Part shown: positions 1 through 7,990 of the stretch, piece after piece
Position numbering within the stretch: the stretch's first letter is position 1
How the letters are laid out: each line of letters begins with the position of its first letter
Source: Burkholderiales bacterium
Lineage (GTDB): Bacteria > Pseudomonadota > Gammaproteobacteria > Burkholderiales > SG8-41
DNA: 57,262 nt
Assembly: GCA_036262035.1 (NCBI GenBank)
Contig: DATAJS010000012.1
Location: forward strand, 1 to 57,262
Direction: 5' to 3'
Translations under genes and position numbers: made by a program
Notes under the pieces: generated by a model
The model's input: the letters and a program-made list of their open reading frames with translations, nothing else
What the model was told of the DNA's origin: nothing
Databases searched by the model: none

Positions 1-84
1 GTCGTCTGTGCGTCAACGCGGTGTGGCTCGCGCTGCCGTGCGCCGTAGAAATTCCAGGCAGTCTCTCACTGACACAGCGGTTCA

Positions 85-144
85 GTTCAACGGGTTTTAT
101 CCACCATGCTGCCGCATGGCGGATCAAAACCTTCTTCGTTAGAC
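85..144 (+). other. attC-like site 1 of the cassette array
   Basis: The site begins with an inverse core GTTCAAC (85-91, fits RYYYAAC) and ends with a perfect core GTTAGAC (138-144, fits GTTRRRY). Between them the stretch 94-130 folds into an imperfect hairpin in which GGTTTTATCC pairs with GGATCAAAACC. Its unpaired base lies on the opposite arm from the usual attC arrangement, so this is the least typical of the first sites. It lies 4 bp before the first cassette gene, where a preceding attC should be. Confidence 0.55.
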
Positions 145-148
145 GCGC

Positions 149-598
149 ATGCGAGTTCTGCTATTGCTCCTGCTAGCGCTGACGGGCCTCGCGCCTGCTC
201 TGGCGCACGAGGGCACAAATGACGGGCTCTTGGCACAGCAGGTTGCCGGATGCTACTCGGTTACATTTCACGAGAAGCTCGATACACTCCTTGTCCCTCC
301 GCCGGTGGTGGAGCTTCGCCTTGAGCGAGGCACGGAGATACTTGAACGAGGCCGGTACCTCGCACGCACCAATGGTGAACCCGGCCGTGGCTTCAAACGG
401 GCGTGGTGGGAGCCCACGGAGAGCGGGGGCATATCGCTGGTGTGGACCACAGGATTTACGGGCATTTTCGTGGATCTTGTCAGAGTGGACGAAAATTTGC
501 GCGGCGACGCGTACGTCAAAGGGGACGTTGTTCCACGGCCAGATGCGCCACCACGTCGCCGAGTGTCAGTGGACTTACGACGGGTGCGATGTTCTTGA
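149..598 (+). CDS. Cassette-borne secreted protein of unknown function
   Basis: The 149-residue product starts with a clear Sec signal peptide (residues 1-19, leucine-rich core ending A-L-A-H). The mature part has no recognised catalytic motif, is rich in Arg and Val and ends in Cys-Ser. The ATG lies just after one attC-like site and the TGA lies 10 bp before the next, the classic layout of an integron cassette with one gene and almost no spare sequence. Base composition is less GC-rich than the catabolic genes further right, in keeping with acquisition. No obvious Shine-Dalgarno sequence precedes the start, which is common in cassettes. Function cannot be assigned. Confidence 0.75.
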   Translation: MRVLLLLLLALTGLAPALAHEGTNDGLLAQQVAGCYSVTFHEKLDTLLVPPPVVELRLERGTEILERGRYLARTNGEPGRGFKRAWWEPTESGGISLVWTTGFTGIFVDLVRVDENLRGDAYVKGDVVPRPDAPPRRRVSVDLRRVRCS

Positions 599-608
599 GT
601 GCATCGGT

Positions 609-665
609 GTCTAACTCACGTTGCAGCCGACGCGCTGAAGCGCGCGGCTGAACATCGCGTTAGAA
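609..665 (+). other. attC site 2
   Basis: The inverse core GTCTAAC (609-615) and core GTTAGAA (659-665; last base off consensus) flank a hairpin in which GTTGCAGCCGACGCGC pairs with GCGCGCGGCTGAAC around a TGAA loop. The upstream arm carries two unpaired bases (G in GTTG-CAG, A in CCG-A-CGC). That is the extrahelical-base arrangement that gives attC sites their orientation. It reads in the same direction as the genes. Confidence 0.9.
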
Positions 666-670
666 CGCAT

Positions 671-907
671 ATGGACTCACGTGTCGAGCGCGGCAAGGTA
701 AACGTCGAGATTGACGGAGTGCCCCTTTCTCTTGGATACGAGATTTCGAATTTCCGGGAGCACGAATTTGACCTCGTTGTGTGGTACCGCGGCGCCGCGC
801 TCAAGGACCGCGTGCGTTGGGAAATACTGGATCCCCATGAGCAAATCGAGGTATTCGCTCAGATGTTGGTCGAGCAGCATCTCAAGGCCAACGCCAGCTC
901 GAGCTAG
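671..907 (+). CDS. Small cassette-borne protein of unknown function
   Basis: The 78-residue acidic product is encoded by an ATG 6 bp after attC site 2. The open frame continues upstream to 599, but that part would translate the attC hairpin, so 671 is preferred. It has no signal peptide or membrane segment; the order of charged and hydrophobic residues suggests a small soluble alpha/beta protein. It shares the direction of both neighbouring cassette genes and is followed by attC site 3. No family was recognised. Confidence 0.7.
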   Translation: MDSRVERGKVNVEIDGVPLSLGYEISNFREHEFDLVVWYRGAALKDRVRWEILDPHEQIEVFAQMLVEQHLKANASSS

Positions 908-938
908 TCGTTCGAGTCGGAGCCCGAGGCATATGCGT

Positions 939-1039
939 TCTATTTAGTTCGAGCCGACGCGACGAAGCGTGAGTGGTTTGCCTGTAACGGTGTTGGTATG
1001 CGGGCGGCGTCGCGCGCGCGGCTCAACAAGGCGTTAAGT
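939..1039 (+). other. attC site 3 (long form)
   Basis: The core GTTAAGT (1033-1039) fits GTTRRRY, and the adjoining arm GCGGCTCAAC (1019-1025 and neighbouring bases) pairs with GTTCGAGCCGACGCGAC (947-963). The unpaired C and A are again on the upstream arm. The inverse core around 939-945 is degenerate, so the left boundary is approximate. The long loop makes this site about 100 bp, within the known attC size range. Confidence 0.75.
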
Positions 1040-1373
1040 GTCAGTGAAGCGCGTTCTGTTCATCTGTAGCCAGAATAGACTTCGCAGCCCGACGGCAGAG
1101 CAAGTCTTTGCCAATCGGCCAGGCTTTGAGGTGGCATCCGCGGGCCTAAACAACGACGCGGAGACTCCCGTGTCGGCCGATCTGCTGGAATGGGCCGATG
1201 TGATCTTTGTGATGGAGCGAGCCCACCGTAATAAGTTATCGAAGCGCTTTCGACCTCACCTGAAAGACAAACGAATCATTTGCCTCGATATACCGGATGA
1301 GTTTGAGTACATGGATCAGGCGCTTGTTCGGCTACTGGAGACGAAAGTTGGTCCGTTCTTCACGCGCACATGA
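1038..1373 (+). CDS. Low-molecular-weight protein-tyrosine-phosphatase-like protein (cassette)
   Basis: The 111-residue product has the phosphatase P-loop near its N-terminus, V-L-F-I-C-S-Q-N-R-L-R-S-P-T (Cys-x5-Arg-Ser), with the nucleophilic Cys at about residue 10. The family acts as a cytosolic phosphatase or arsenate-reductase-like enzyme; the CSQNRLRSPT form is typical of a short subgroup of predicted tyrosine phosphatases often seen on integron cassettes. The protein is shorter than classical LMW-PTPs (about 150), and the usual C-terminal DPY acid motif is replaced by the D-I-P-D-E region at about residue 85. The GTG at 1038 overlaps the attC core; a second GTG at 1044 would give the family-typical start M-K-R-V-L-F. 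Confidence 0.85.
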   Translation: MSVKRVLFICSQNRLRSPTAEQVFANRPGFEVASAGLNNDAETPVSADLLEWADVIFVMERAHRNKLSKRFRPHLKDKRIICLDIPDEFEYMDQALVRLLETKVGPFFTRT

Positions 1374-1379
1374 ACTGAC

Positions 1380-1442
1380 ACTTAACCATCCGTTGCAGCG
1401 GACGCGCCGCAAGCGGCGCGTCGCTGAACGCAATCGTTAAGC
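1380..1442 (+). other. attC site 4
   Basis: The inverse core ACTTAAC (1380-1386) and core GTTAAGC (1436-1442) both match consensus. The arms GTTGCAGCGGACGCGCCGC and GCGGCGCGTCGCTGAAC pair almost perfectly around AA, with two unpaired G residues on the upstream arm. This is the most canonical attC site in the window. It begins 6 bp after the phosphatase stop codon and closes the visible array. Confidence 0.93.
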
Positions 1443-1858
1443 AGCCGCGAACTACCGCTTCTGGCCCGACAGCCGCACTTCACTACAAGCGCCTCGGAAG
1501 CCGGCGAGCATCCCCTCCCCACTAGGGCAGTCGCCGTATTCCCCACACCCTTCCCGCCCAATCAAGACGAGCGCCCTGCGACGCACGGCAAGGACGGGGT
1601 TTCGCCGAGGACTGTCGAGCCGCTCCGGTGGTTCCACGCGTGGCGCTGCCCGCTCGTGACGGGCGGTTGAACGAAGTCGAGTCAGTGCGGCGAGTTCGCA
1701 GGCGCCGTCCTTGTCGGGCGTCGCAGGGTTCCGATGCCGCAGCGGCAGCGCAGGCAGCGGCGCGAGGAGGGCGGGAAGGGTGTGGGGGATGCGGCGCGCA
1801 GTCCGGTGAGCACGCGGAGCGTTCAGGCGGTGCATCCCCGAGTCCCCGTGATCCGCTG
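1443..1858. repeat. Gene-free repeat region with head-to-head repeat copies
   Basis: No credible gene lies here. Positions 1629-1795, read on the minus strand, match 57099-57262 at roughly nine bases in ten (for example CATCGGAACCCTGCGACGCC). A shorter related copy (CCACACCCTTCCCGCCC, then CCTGCGACGC..GGCAAGGACGG) reads on the plus strand at about 1538-1600. Two copies therefore face each other around 1610-1660. Long frames on both strands are by-products of the high GC. Confidence 0.75.
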
Positions 1859-3091
1859 CTACCGCCCCCGCCCCGCCGCCAATGCAGCGATGGCCAGGCA
1901 CTGCACGAACGCGGCAGCCGCGAAGACCGTCGGCGCTTCGCCCGAGTGCATGCTGACAGGGGGCATCGACTCCCGGAGCAATCCGAACAACGCGGGCGCC
2001 AGCGCACCGGCACCCTGCGCGAGCCCGACCATCAGTGCCGCGACGCGCGGCACGTCCTCCTCCGCGAACTCGACCTGTGCGATGAGCGGCGGAAGCGAAG
2101 TGGCGTTCCCGAATCCAAGACCGAACAACACGATGCCGGCGAGCAGCAGCGGAACGTTGTTCCCTGCCGCCGCCATGAGAACGAGAGAGCCCGCGGCCTG
2201 CATCGCGTAGCCGCCGTAGCCGACCACCCGCCGGTCTGCATGAGCCGGCATCAGCGAGCCCAACAGCGTGCGGCCCGCTATCGCCATGACTGTAATGAGA
2301 GCCATTGCGAGCCCGGCGTTCCCTGCGCCGAGCGCCGGCACCAGCAGCGAGTAGAGATGAGCCATCAAGCCGATCTGGGCGAAGAGACCCAGCGCCATCG
2401 CGGCCGCCAGCGTGCGGAACCTGCGGTCGCGCCACAGAGCTGCTCCAGGTAATGGCCGCGCGGCGGATGATTTGATCAAGACGGTTTCGATGCCGGGCTC
2501 ATCGCCATCCGGCCGGACGCCCATGGTCTCGGGTGTCTTCGAGAACACCGCGTGGGCGAGGATCCACACGATGGTCACGGTCACGACCGCGATGAGCGAC
2601 GTCGCCAGCGGAAAGCCGAGCGCGGTGATGGCCGCCACCCACAGCGGCGAGAAGACGATGCCGCCGACGCTGCCGCCGTTATAGGCGAAACCGAGCGCCG
2701 CGGGCCGGCGACGCGCGAACCATGGCGCAACGATGCAGTTGAGCGCGGCCGCGCTCATCGTCCCCCATCCCATGCCGCTGAGCGACGCTGCGGCGAACAG
2801 CTGCAACGGCGAGATCGCCATCGCCCATCCGCAGATGCCCGCCGCCATCGCCAGGGCGCCTGCCTGGGTGATCGCGCGCGCGCCGAAGCGCCGATGCAGC
2901 GCCGGCAGGTTCGCTCCGGTGAGCGATCCCACCAGGAAATGGAGAGTGATCGCCGACGAGATGAGCGCGATCGACCATCCGCGGGTTTCACGGATGACGC
3001 TCAGAAAAACCGGTGGAGCGTAGAAACCGAGCCCCCAGCCGAAGAGGGCGAGAACGAAGCCCGCCTGAGCCACGCGCCATCCGTAGAACAT
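1859..3091 (-). CDS. MFS transporter (monocarboxylate/oxalate-type)
   Basis: The 410-residue protein has the alternating hydrophobic segments of a 12-helix major facilitator. The N-terminus (M-F-Y-G-W-R-V-A-Q-A-G-F) and the early motif R-E-T-R-G-W-S-I-A-L-I-S-S-A resemble the monocarboxylate/oxalate:formate exchanger branch, and W-F-A-R-R-R-P-A-A-L-G sits in the cytoplasmic loop. It probably moves an organic acid across the inner membrane; the substrate cannot be read. The ATG at 3091 is one base after the stop of the LysR gene, so the two are cotranscribed. The open frame extends further upstream but there overlaps the LysR gene in another frame, so 3091 is preferred. Confidence 0.9.
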   Translation of the reverse strand: MFYGWRVAQAGFVLALFGWGLGFYAPPVFLSVIRETRGWSIALISSAITLHFLVGSLTGANLPALHRRFGARAITQAGALAMAAGICGWAMAISPLQLFAAASLSGMGWGTMSAAALNCIVAPWFARRRPAALGFAYNGGSVGGIVFSPLWVAAITALGFPLATSLIAVVTVTIVWILAHAVFSKTPETMGVRPDGDEPGIETVLIKSSAARPLPGAALWRDRRFRTLAAAMALGLFAQIGLMAHLYSLLVPALGAGNAGLAMALITVMAIAGRTLLGSLMPAHADRRVVGYGGYAMQAAGSLVLMAAAGNNVPLLLAGIVLFGLGFGNATSLPPLIAQVEFAEEDVPRVAALMVGLAQGAGALAPALFGLLRESMPPVSMHSGEAPTVFAAAAFVQCLAIAALAAGRGR

Positions 3092-3092
3092 G

Positions 3093-4001
3093 CTAGCCCG
3101 CGAGCTCCTGCGCGAGCTGCTCGCGCATCGCCTCGGCGAAGCGCGCGGCGATCGCGCTGCGCGGGCGATGCTTGGGAAACAGAAGCACCGCGGAATACGG
3201 CACCGAGGGCCTGAACGGCCGCACCACGATGCCGGCGTGAAGGACGTCGCGCGCCACCAGCGGGTTGACGATGCTGACACCCAGCCCCAGCGCCACCAGC
3301 GAGCAGATGATCGAGCCGTGGGGCGTCTCCATCGTGATCGCGCGCTGCACTTTCGCGTCGGCGAACACCTTGTCGACCTTGCTGCGCGTCACCGCCTCTT
3401 CGGCGAACGAGATGAACGGCTCGCCGGCGAGGTCGGCGGGCCGTATGGTCTTGCGCGACGCGAGCCGATGGCCGGGCGGCAGCGCGCACACGCCGTCGAT
3501 CTCGTACAACGGCTCCACGCGCGTGCCCTCCACGCGACGGCCGCTCATGACGATCCCGATATCGCAGAACTGCGAAGCGGTCCATTGCGCGACCATCGGC
3601 GAGGACGCGGTGTGGATGGACAGCGAGACCTGCGGGTGCTGGTCCTTGAAGCGCTTCACCACGCGCGGCAGGAACCCCGTCGCGAGGTTCGCCATGACCG
3701 CGATGCGCAGCCGCCCGCTGCCGAAGTGGCGGATGCTCTCCGCCGCCGTCGCCAGGCTTTGCAGCCCGACGAACGCGCGCTGCACCTCGTGGAGGAAAAC
3801 CGTGCCGTCGTCGGTGGGCACGAGCCGGCCCGGGCCGCGCTCGAAAAGCTGCAACCCCGTCGCGCGCTCGAGCTGAGCGATCAGCCGGCTCACGTTCGGC
3901 TGCGAGGTGTGCAGATCGCGCGCCGCGGCGGTCATCGAGCCCGCAAGCATGACCGCGCGAAACGTTTCGATCTGGCTCGAGGTGATGCCGCGTCGTGCCA
4001 T
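3093..4001 (-). CDS. LysR-type transcriptional regulator
   Basis: The 302-residue protein has a typical LysR N-terminal winged helix-turn-helix (residues about 7-65: F-R-A-V-M-L-A-G-S-M-T-A-A-A-R-D-L-H-T-S, then Q-P-N-V-S-R-L-I). A type 2 periplasmic-binding-like effector domain follows (about 95-295). It is divergent from the carboxymuconolactone decarboxylase-like/amidase pair, with 84 bp between starts, and is followed at 1 bp by an MFS gene. LysR proteins usually control the divergent operon and themselves, so an organic acid or amide taken up by the transporter is the likely inducer; this is inference. Confidence 0.93.
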   Translation of the reverse strand: MARRGITSSQIETFRAVMLAGSMTAAARDLHTSQPNVSRLIAQLERATGLQLFERGPGRLVPTDDGTVFLHEVQRAFVGLQSLATAAESIRHFGSGRLRIAVMANLATGFLPRVVKRFKDQHPQVSLSIHTASSPMVAQWTASQFCDIGIVMSGRRVEGTRVEPLYEIDGVCALPPGHRLASRKTIRPADLAGEPFISFAEEAVTRSKVDKVFADAKVQRAITMETPHGSIICSLVALGLGVSIVNPLVARDVLHAGIVVRPFRPSVPYSAVLLFPKHRPRSAIAARFAEAMREQLAQELAG

Positions 4002-4085
4002 CCCGCGATGCTCGCACAAATCGTGTAACGCCGCGCCGCGCCCGTTTATCATGAGCGCACAACCCGACGACCCATGGAGGCAGCG
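4002..4085. promoter_or_regulatory. Divergent promoter region between LysR and CMD-like genes
   Basis: This 84-bp gap separates two divergent starts and must hold both promoters and probably the LysR operator. A GTTTATCATGAG stretch at about 4045-4056 could contain a plus-strand -10 element. GGAGG at 4076-4080 is the ribosome-binding site of the downstream gene. No operator half-sites could be assigned with confidence. Confidence 0.4.
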
Positions 4086-4634
4086 ATGGCACGCGTACCG
4101 TACGTGAACTACGACGAGCTGGATGCCGCAGGCCGCGAGATCTACGACCGCATCCGGCGCGACCGCAACGCCAAAGAGGTCGGCTTCCAGTTCCGCGCGA
4201 TGCTCCACAGCCCGCAGGCGGCGAGCCACCTCACGTCGATGGGCGCCGAGCTGCGCTTCAAGAGCGCGATCCCCGACGATCTCAAGGAGCTCGCGATCAT
4301 CGTCGTCGCGCGCGAATGGAGCAGCGACATCGAGTGGACCGCGCACGCGGCGCTCGCCGCCAAGGCGGGCGTGAGCGCCGAGATCATCGAAGCGATACGC
4401 ACCGGGAAATCCGACGTCGCCCTGAGCGAGCCGCAGCGCGTGGTGGTCACGTTCGTGCACCAGCTCATGCGCGAGAAGACGCTCTCGAACGAGAACTTCG
4501 CGGCCGCGCAGAAGCTCCTGGGCACGCGCGGCGTGGTGGACCTCACGCTCACGTGCGGCTATTACACTGCGATCAACATGACGCAGCAGGCGCTGAAGCC
4601 GGAGATGGAGGCGGGGAAGGCGTCGACGCTCTGA
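4086..4634 (+). CDS. Carboxymuconolactone decarboxylase-like (AhpD-fold) protein
   Basis: The 182-residue product has the helical CMD/AhpD fold. The core A-I-I-V-V-A-R-E-W-S-S-D-I-E-W-T-A-H lines up with the family motif E-x-x-W-x-x-H. The redox Cys-x-x-Cys of AhpD is absent, so it is closer to gamma-carboxymuconolactone decarboxylase relatives than to the peroxidase partner. The start at 4086 is preceded by GGAGG at a good distance; an ATG at 4074 overlaps that site and is less likely. It is followed 36 bp later by an amidase, apparently in one operon. The likely role is a step in breakdown of an aromatic or amide compound; the exact substrate is unknown. Confidence 0.88.
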   Translation: MARVPYVNYDELDAAGREIYDRIRRDRNAKEVGFQFRAMLHSPQAASHLTSMGAELRFKSAIPDDLKELAIIVVAREWSSDIEWTAHAALAAKAGVSAEIIEAIRTGKSDVALSEPQRVVVTFVHQLMREKTLSNENFAAAQKLLGTRGVVDLTLTCGYYTAINMTQQALKPEMEAGKASTL

Positions 4635-4641
4635 GAAAACC

Positions 4642-4654
4642 GGGGTCAGACCCC
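4642..4654. repeat. Short GGGGTC/GACCCC palindrome
   Basis: GGGGTCAGACCCC lies between the CMD-like gene and the amidase. It is a short member of the same repeat family as the longer hairpins at 39913, 40528 and 44688. Confidence 0.6.
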
Positions 4655-4670
4655 AGGCGGAGGAGGAAGG

Positions 4671-6983
4671 ATGGACCAGGCAGAGAAGAAGACGTTCGTG
4701 CTGGAAGAAGCCGGCATCGCGGACCTGCACGAAGCGATCAAAGACGGGCGCACCACGTGCGTCGACGTCGTGAAGCACTACCTCGCGCGCGCCCGCGCCT
4801 ATAACGGGGTGGCGAGCATGCTGGTCACGCAGGACGGCAAGGACATTCCGAAAGCGCCTGGCACCCTGCGCGCGCAGGCGCCGATCGACTTTCCGACGCG
4901 CACCCTGAAGGCCTCGACGCTCCTGCCCGACCTCGACCGCTACGACGGTCCGCCGCTCGAATTCGGACGCATGGAAGCGACGGCCTCCGATCCGGGCGTG
5001 CAACAGCAGTACGGCATGATCGTCGGCATCCCCGACGCGGGGCAGCTCAACGCGCTCGCGACGCTCAACATCCGCGGCGAGCGCTCGGTCACGTGCCGCG
5101 GCGATTACGACCGCCATCCGTCCGAAGGTCCGCTGCCGCCCGGCGCGCCGCCGGTGTGCGACGAGTTCCGCCGCCAGCCCGATGCGCTGGAGCAAGCCGC
5201 CGCGCTGGACGCGAAGTACGGCCGCAATCCTCCGCTCGACGAGCTGCCGATGTACGGCGTCGTGTTCTCGTTCAAGGACCCGTTCGACACGAAGGACATG
5301 CGGACCACCGGCGGCGGCGACGCGCGCTACGACATCGATTTCCCGGCGCGCGATCACGTCACGGTCGAGCAGCTGCGCAACAAGGGCGCGATCATCTACG
5401 CCAAAGCGGTGAACACCGAGTACAACGGCCGGCCCGGCGAGTACGCGGCCGGCCATCGTCCTTTGAGCGTGCTGCCTTCGGTGCTCGGCTACCAGCGCAG
5501 CTCGTGGGGCGGCAACCCGTCGAACGTCTACGACACCACGCGCGCCGCCTCGCTCGGATCGAGCTCGGGCTCGGGCGTGTCGGTGAGCGCGAACTTGGTG
5601 ATGGCGAGCCTCGGCGAAGAGACGCGAGCGTCGTGCCGCGGGCCTTCCAATCACAATTCCTGCGCGCTCATCCTGCCGCACAAGGCGATGATCGGCTTCG
5701 ACGGCGGCGCGATCGGCGCCGACATCTATTGCGACCGCACCGGCATCCTCGCGCGCTCGCTCGCCGACTGCGCGAAAGTGCTCGACGCGCTGAAGGACCC
5801 CGAGAACGGCTACTACGACCCGCGCGATCCGTACACCACGGTGCCGCGCTCCTCGGTGCTCGACAGCGGATACGCGCCGCACGTGAAGGCGAACGGCGCG
5901 CCGGGCGCGCTCAAAGGCGTGCGCATCGGCATCGTGCGCGAATCGATGCTCAATCCCGGCGTGAAAGCCGCGGAGCCGATCACGACGGCGGCGGCGCAAG
6001 AGATCAAGGCGATGCTGGGCCGGCACCTCGGCGCGACGCTGGTCGAATCGACCGACCCGTTATGGAAGCCCGATCCCGACGTCGAGACGATGAGCGTCGA
6101 TTTTCGCCGCGCGCTCGCGCGCCTGATTCCGGTGTTCATGCCCGACATCCTCTTCAGGCTGGGCGCCGACGGCACGCCGCTCTTCAAGGAATTCGCCGCC
6201 GCGATACGCCCCACCGAGTTCGAGCCCGGCAAGGTGTTCGGGACCGGCACGATGCAGCCGATCGACTACTGCGTCGCGCTCGCCGACGGGCTCATCGAGC
6301 CGCCGGTCAACCTCGACGTGTCGACGGTGCAGCAGCAGGCGCTCGCGCCGACGTTCCGCTTCCACATCTCTCAATATCTCTCGCGCCGCGCCGCCGACTG
6401 GAAAGCGCGCGGGTACGAAGAGACGCTGACCGGCTGGGCGCAGCTCAACGCGCGCTCGAAATTCTGGGGCGACGACCAGCGCGCCGCGTGGAAGAACTGG
6501 GAAGAGGTCGCCGATCCGCGCAATCCGCTCGCCGCCCGCCAGGGCGTCAACGAGCGCATCATGCTGCGCGAGCTGCTCCGGCGAGTCGACATGATGGTGA
6601 TCATCGAGAACAAGCTCGACGCGCTGGTGCGGCTGCACACGCCGCTGCCGCCGGCGAAGATCGGCGGCCCCGAGGTGCCCGGCGTGCTCGGGCGGCTGCG
6701 CAACGAGTCCCAGTACGGCCCCAACGCCGGATTGACCGAGGTGCTCGTGCCGGCGGGCTACGTGAGGACCGCGTACGACCCGAAGTTCGCGCTGAGTGCC
6801 GACCGCAAGAAGTACGTGGGCGTCGCGAGCGACGAACCGACCGACATCCCCGCGCCGGGACTGCCTTTTTCGCTGGTGTTCCGCGCCGAACCCGGCAAGG
6901 AGGACGTGCTCCTGCGCATCGCCTCGGCCTACGAGGCGGCCTCCCGCCGCCGCGTGCCGCCCCCGTCCTTCGGCCCTCTCTAA
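4671..6983 (+). CDS. Large amidase-signature family protein
   Basis: The 770-residue protein carries the amidase signature: the catalytic Lys in V-F-S-F-K-D-P-F-D-T-K (about residue 203) and the Ser-rich loop G-S-S-S-G-S-G (about 300). The nucleophile region is S-L-G-E-E-T-R-A-S-C-R-G-P-S, where most amidases have T-D-T-G-G-S. The Ser-cisSer-Lys triad appears present but the oxyanion loop differs. It is much longer than the usual 450-520 residues, with added sequence near residues 50-190 and at the C-terminus. No signal peptide is seen, so it is presumably cytosolic. GGAGGAGGAAGG precedes the ATG. It probably hydrolyses an amide whose product feeds the neighbouring CMD-like enzyme. Confidence 0.87.
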   Translation: MDQAEKKTFVLEEAGIADLHEAIKDGRTTCVDVVKHYLARARAYNGVASMLVTQDGKDIPKAPGTLRAQAPIDFPTRTLKASTLLPDLDRYDGPPLEFGRMEATASDPGVQQQYGMIVGIPDAGQLNALATLNIRGERSVTCRGDYDRHPSEGPLPPGAPPVCDEFRRQPDALEQAAALDAKYGRNPPLDELPMYGVVFSFKDPFDTKDMRTTGGGDARYDIDFPARDHVTVEQLRNKGAIIYAKAVNTEYNGRPGEYAAGHRPLSVLPSVLGYQRSSWGGNPSNVYDTTRAASLGSSSGSGVSVSANLVMASLGEETRASCRGPSNHNSCALILPHKAMIGFDGGAIGADIYCDRTGILARSLADCAKVLDALKDPENGYYDPRDPYTTVPRSSVLDSGYAPHVKANGAPGALKGVRIGIVRESMLNPGVKAAEPITTAAAQEIKAMLGRHLGATLVESTDPLWKPDPDVETMSVDFRRALARLIPVFMPDILFRLGADGTPLFKEFAAAIRPTEFEPGKVFGTGTMQPIDYCVALADGLIEPPVNLDVSTVQQQALAPTFRFHISQYLSRRAADWKARGYEETLTGWAQLNARSKFWGDDQRAAWKNWEEVADPRNPLAARQGVNERIMLRELLRRVDMMVIIENKLDALVRLHTPLPPAKIGGPEVPGVLGRLRNESQYGPNAGLTEVLVPAGYVRTAYDPKFALSADRKKYVGVASDEPTDIPAPGLPFSLVFRAEPGKEDVLLRIASAYEAASRRRVPPPSFGPL

Positions 6984-7113
6984 AAGGAAGGGAGGTTCAA
7001 GGAAGGAAACCTTGGTTTCCCTCCTTGGCGTTCTCCGCCCGAGGGTCCCGCAGGGACCCTTTAGAGTTTCCGGTTCGTGCCGTTAATCCGCCCATAAGCA
7101 GCATTCCCCGCCC

Positions 7114-7141
7114 GCCCGCGAGAACCGCGGGCGCCTTTTTT
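7114..7141 (+). terminator. Rho-independent terminator after the amidase
   Basis: GCCCGCG (7114-7120) pairs with CGCGGGC (7126-7132) around AGAAC, followed within a few bases by a run of six T. It ends the CMD-like/amidase transcript and insulates the PhnD-like gene, so that gene should have its own promoter or read-through. Confidence 0.85.
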
Positions 7142-7156
7142 GTCCCGGAGCGCCGG

Positions 7157-7990
7157 TTGTCCAGGTTCGTCACATCGCTCGTTTGCGCCTTCGCCGCCGT
7201 GCTGAGCCCCGCGCTCGCGCACGCGGAGACGTATTCGTTCAACGTGCTCAACCACCGGTCGGTCGCGCTGACGCTCCAGTACTGGAATCCGATCCTCACC
7301 TACGTGCGCGAGAAGACCGGCGTCACGCTCGAGCTCAAGCTGAACAAGACCGCGCAGGAGAACACGGCGAAAGCCGAGACCGGGGTCTACGACTTCCTCT
7401 ACACCAATCACTTCTTCACGCCCGAGCGCGAGCGCCTCGGCTACCGGGTGATCGCCCGACCGGCGGGTCCGGGCATACGCAGCGAGATCGTGGTGAACGC
7501 CGACTCGCCGATCCGCGACCTGCACGAGCTCGAAGGCAAGGAAGTCGTGTTCCCCACGCCGGACGGCTTCACCGGCTACTGGCTGCCGATGGATGCCCTG
7601 CTCAACGCGGGCGTGCACGTGAAACCCGTCATCTCGGGGAACCAGGAAGCCTCGATCGGACGGCTGCGGCAGGGCGAAGTGCACGCCGCGGGCGTGAACA
7701 GCAGCGTGCTGGAAAATTTCGCGCGGCGCACGCATTACTCCTACCGGATCCTGTGGAGCTCGCCGCTCTATAACGATCTCGCCGTCATGGCGAGCCCGCG
7801 GGTGCCGAAAGCGACGGTCGCCGCCGTCCGCTCCGCGTTCGTCGGCATGGCCAAAGACCCCAAAGGCCGCGAGATCCTCGCGGCCGGCGCCGATCTGCTG
7901 AAGACCGGCGAGCCGACCGGCTTCGTCGCCGCGGACAACCGCGACTACGACAACTACCGCGCGTTCTACCGCCAGACGCGCGTCAAATAG
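7157..7990 (+). CDS. PhnD-like ABC substrate-binding protein
   Basis: The 277-residue product belongs to the phosphate/phosphite/phosphonate-type periplasmic binding proteins: Y-S-F-N-V-L-N-H-R-S near the N-terminus, a Y-D-F-L-Y-T-N-H-F-F segment, and F-P-T-P-D-G-F-T-G in the hinge region. No ATG is available. TTG at 7157 gives a good signal peptide (S-R-F-V-T-S-L-V-C-A-F-A, cleaved after A-H-A), so this unusual start is proposed. No ABC permease or ATPase gene is adjacent, so it may be an orphan receptor or a sensor-type binding protein. The ligand cannot be inferred from context. Confidence 0.8.
   Translation: MSRFVTSLVCAFAAVLSPALAHAETYSFNVLNHRSVALTLQYWNPILTYVREKTGVTLELKLNKTAQENTAKAETGVYDFLYTNHFFTPERERLGYRVIARPAGPGIRSEIVVNADSPIRDLHELEGKEVVFPTPDGFTGYWLPMDALLNAGVHVKPVISGNQEASIGRLRQGEVHAAGVNSSVLENFARRTHYSYRILWSSPLYNDLAVMASPRVPKATVAAVRSAFVGMAKDPKGREILAAGADLLKTGEPTGFVAADNRDYDNYRAFYRQTRVK

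Noticed and set aside
3093-6026. 977-residue minus-strand frame covering the CMD-like and amidase genes
   Set aside because: Only its last 302 residues are a real LysR protein; the rest is Arg/His-rich antisense of the plus-strand genes, a GC artefact.
5093-7156. Long plus-strand frame across the amidase
   Set aside because: It is Arg-rich shadow sequence in the wrong frame; only the part after 7157 codes for the PhnD-like protein.
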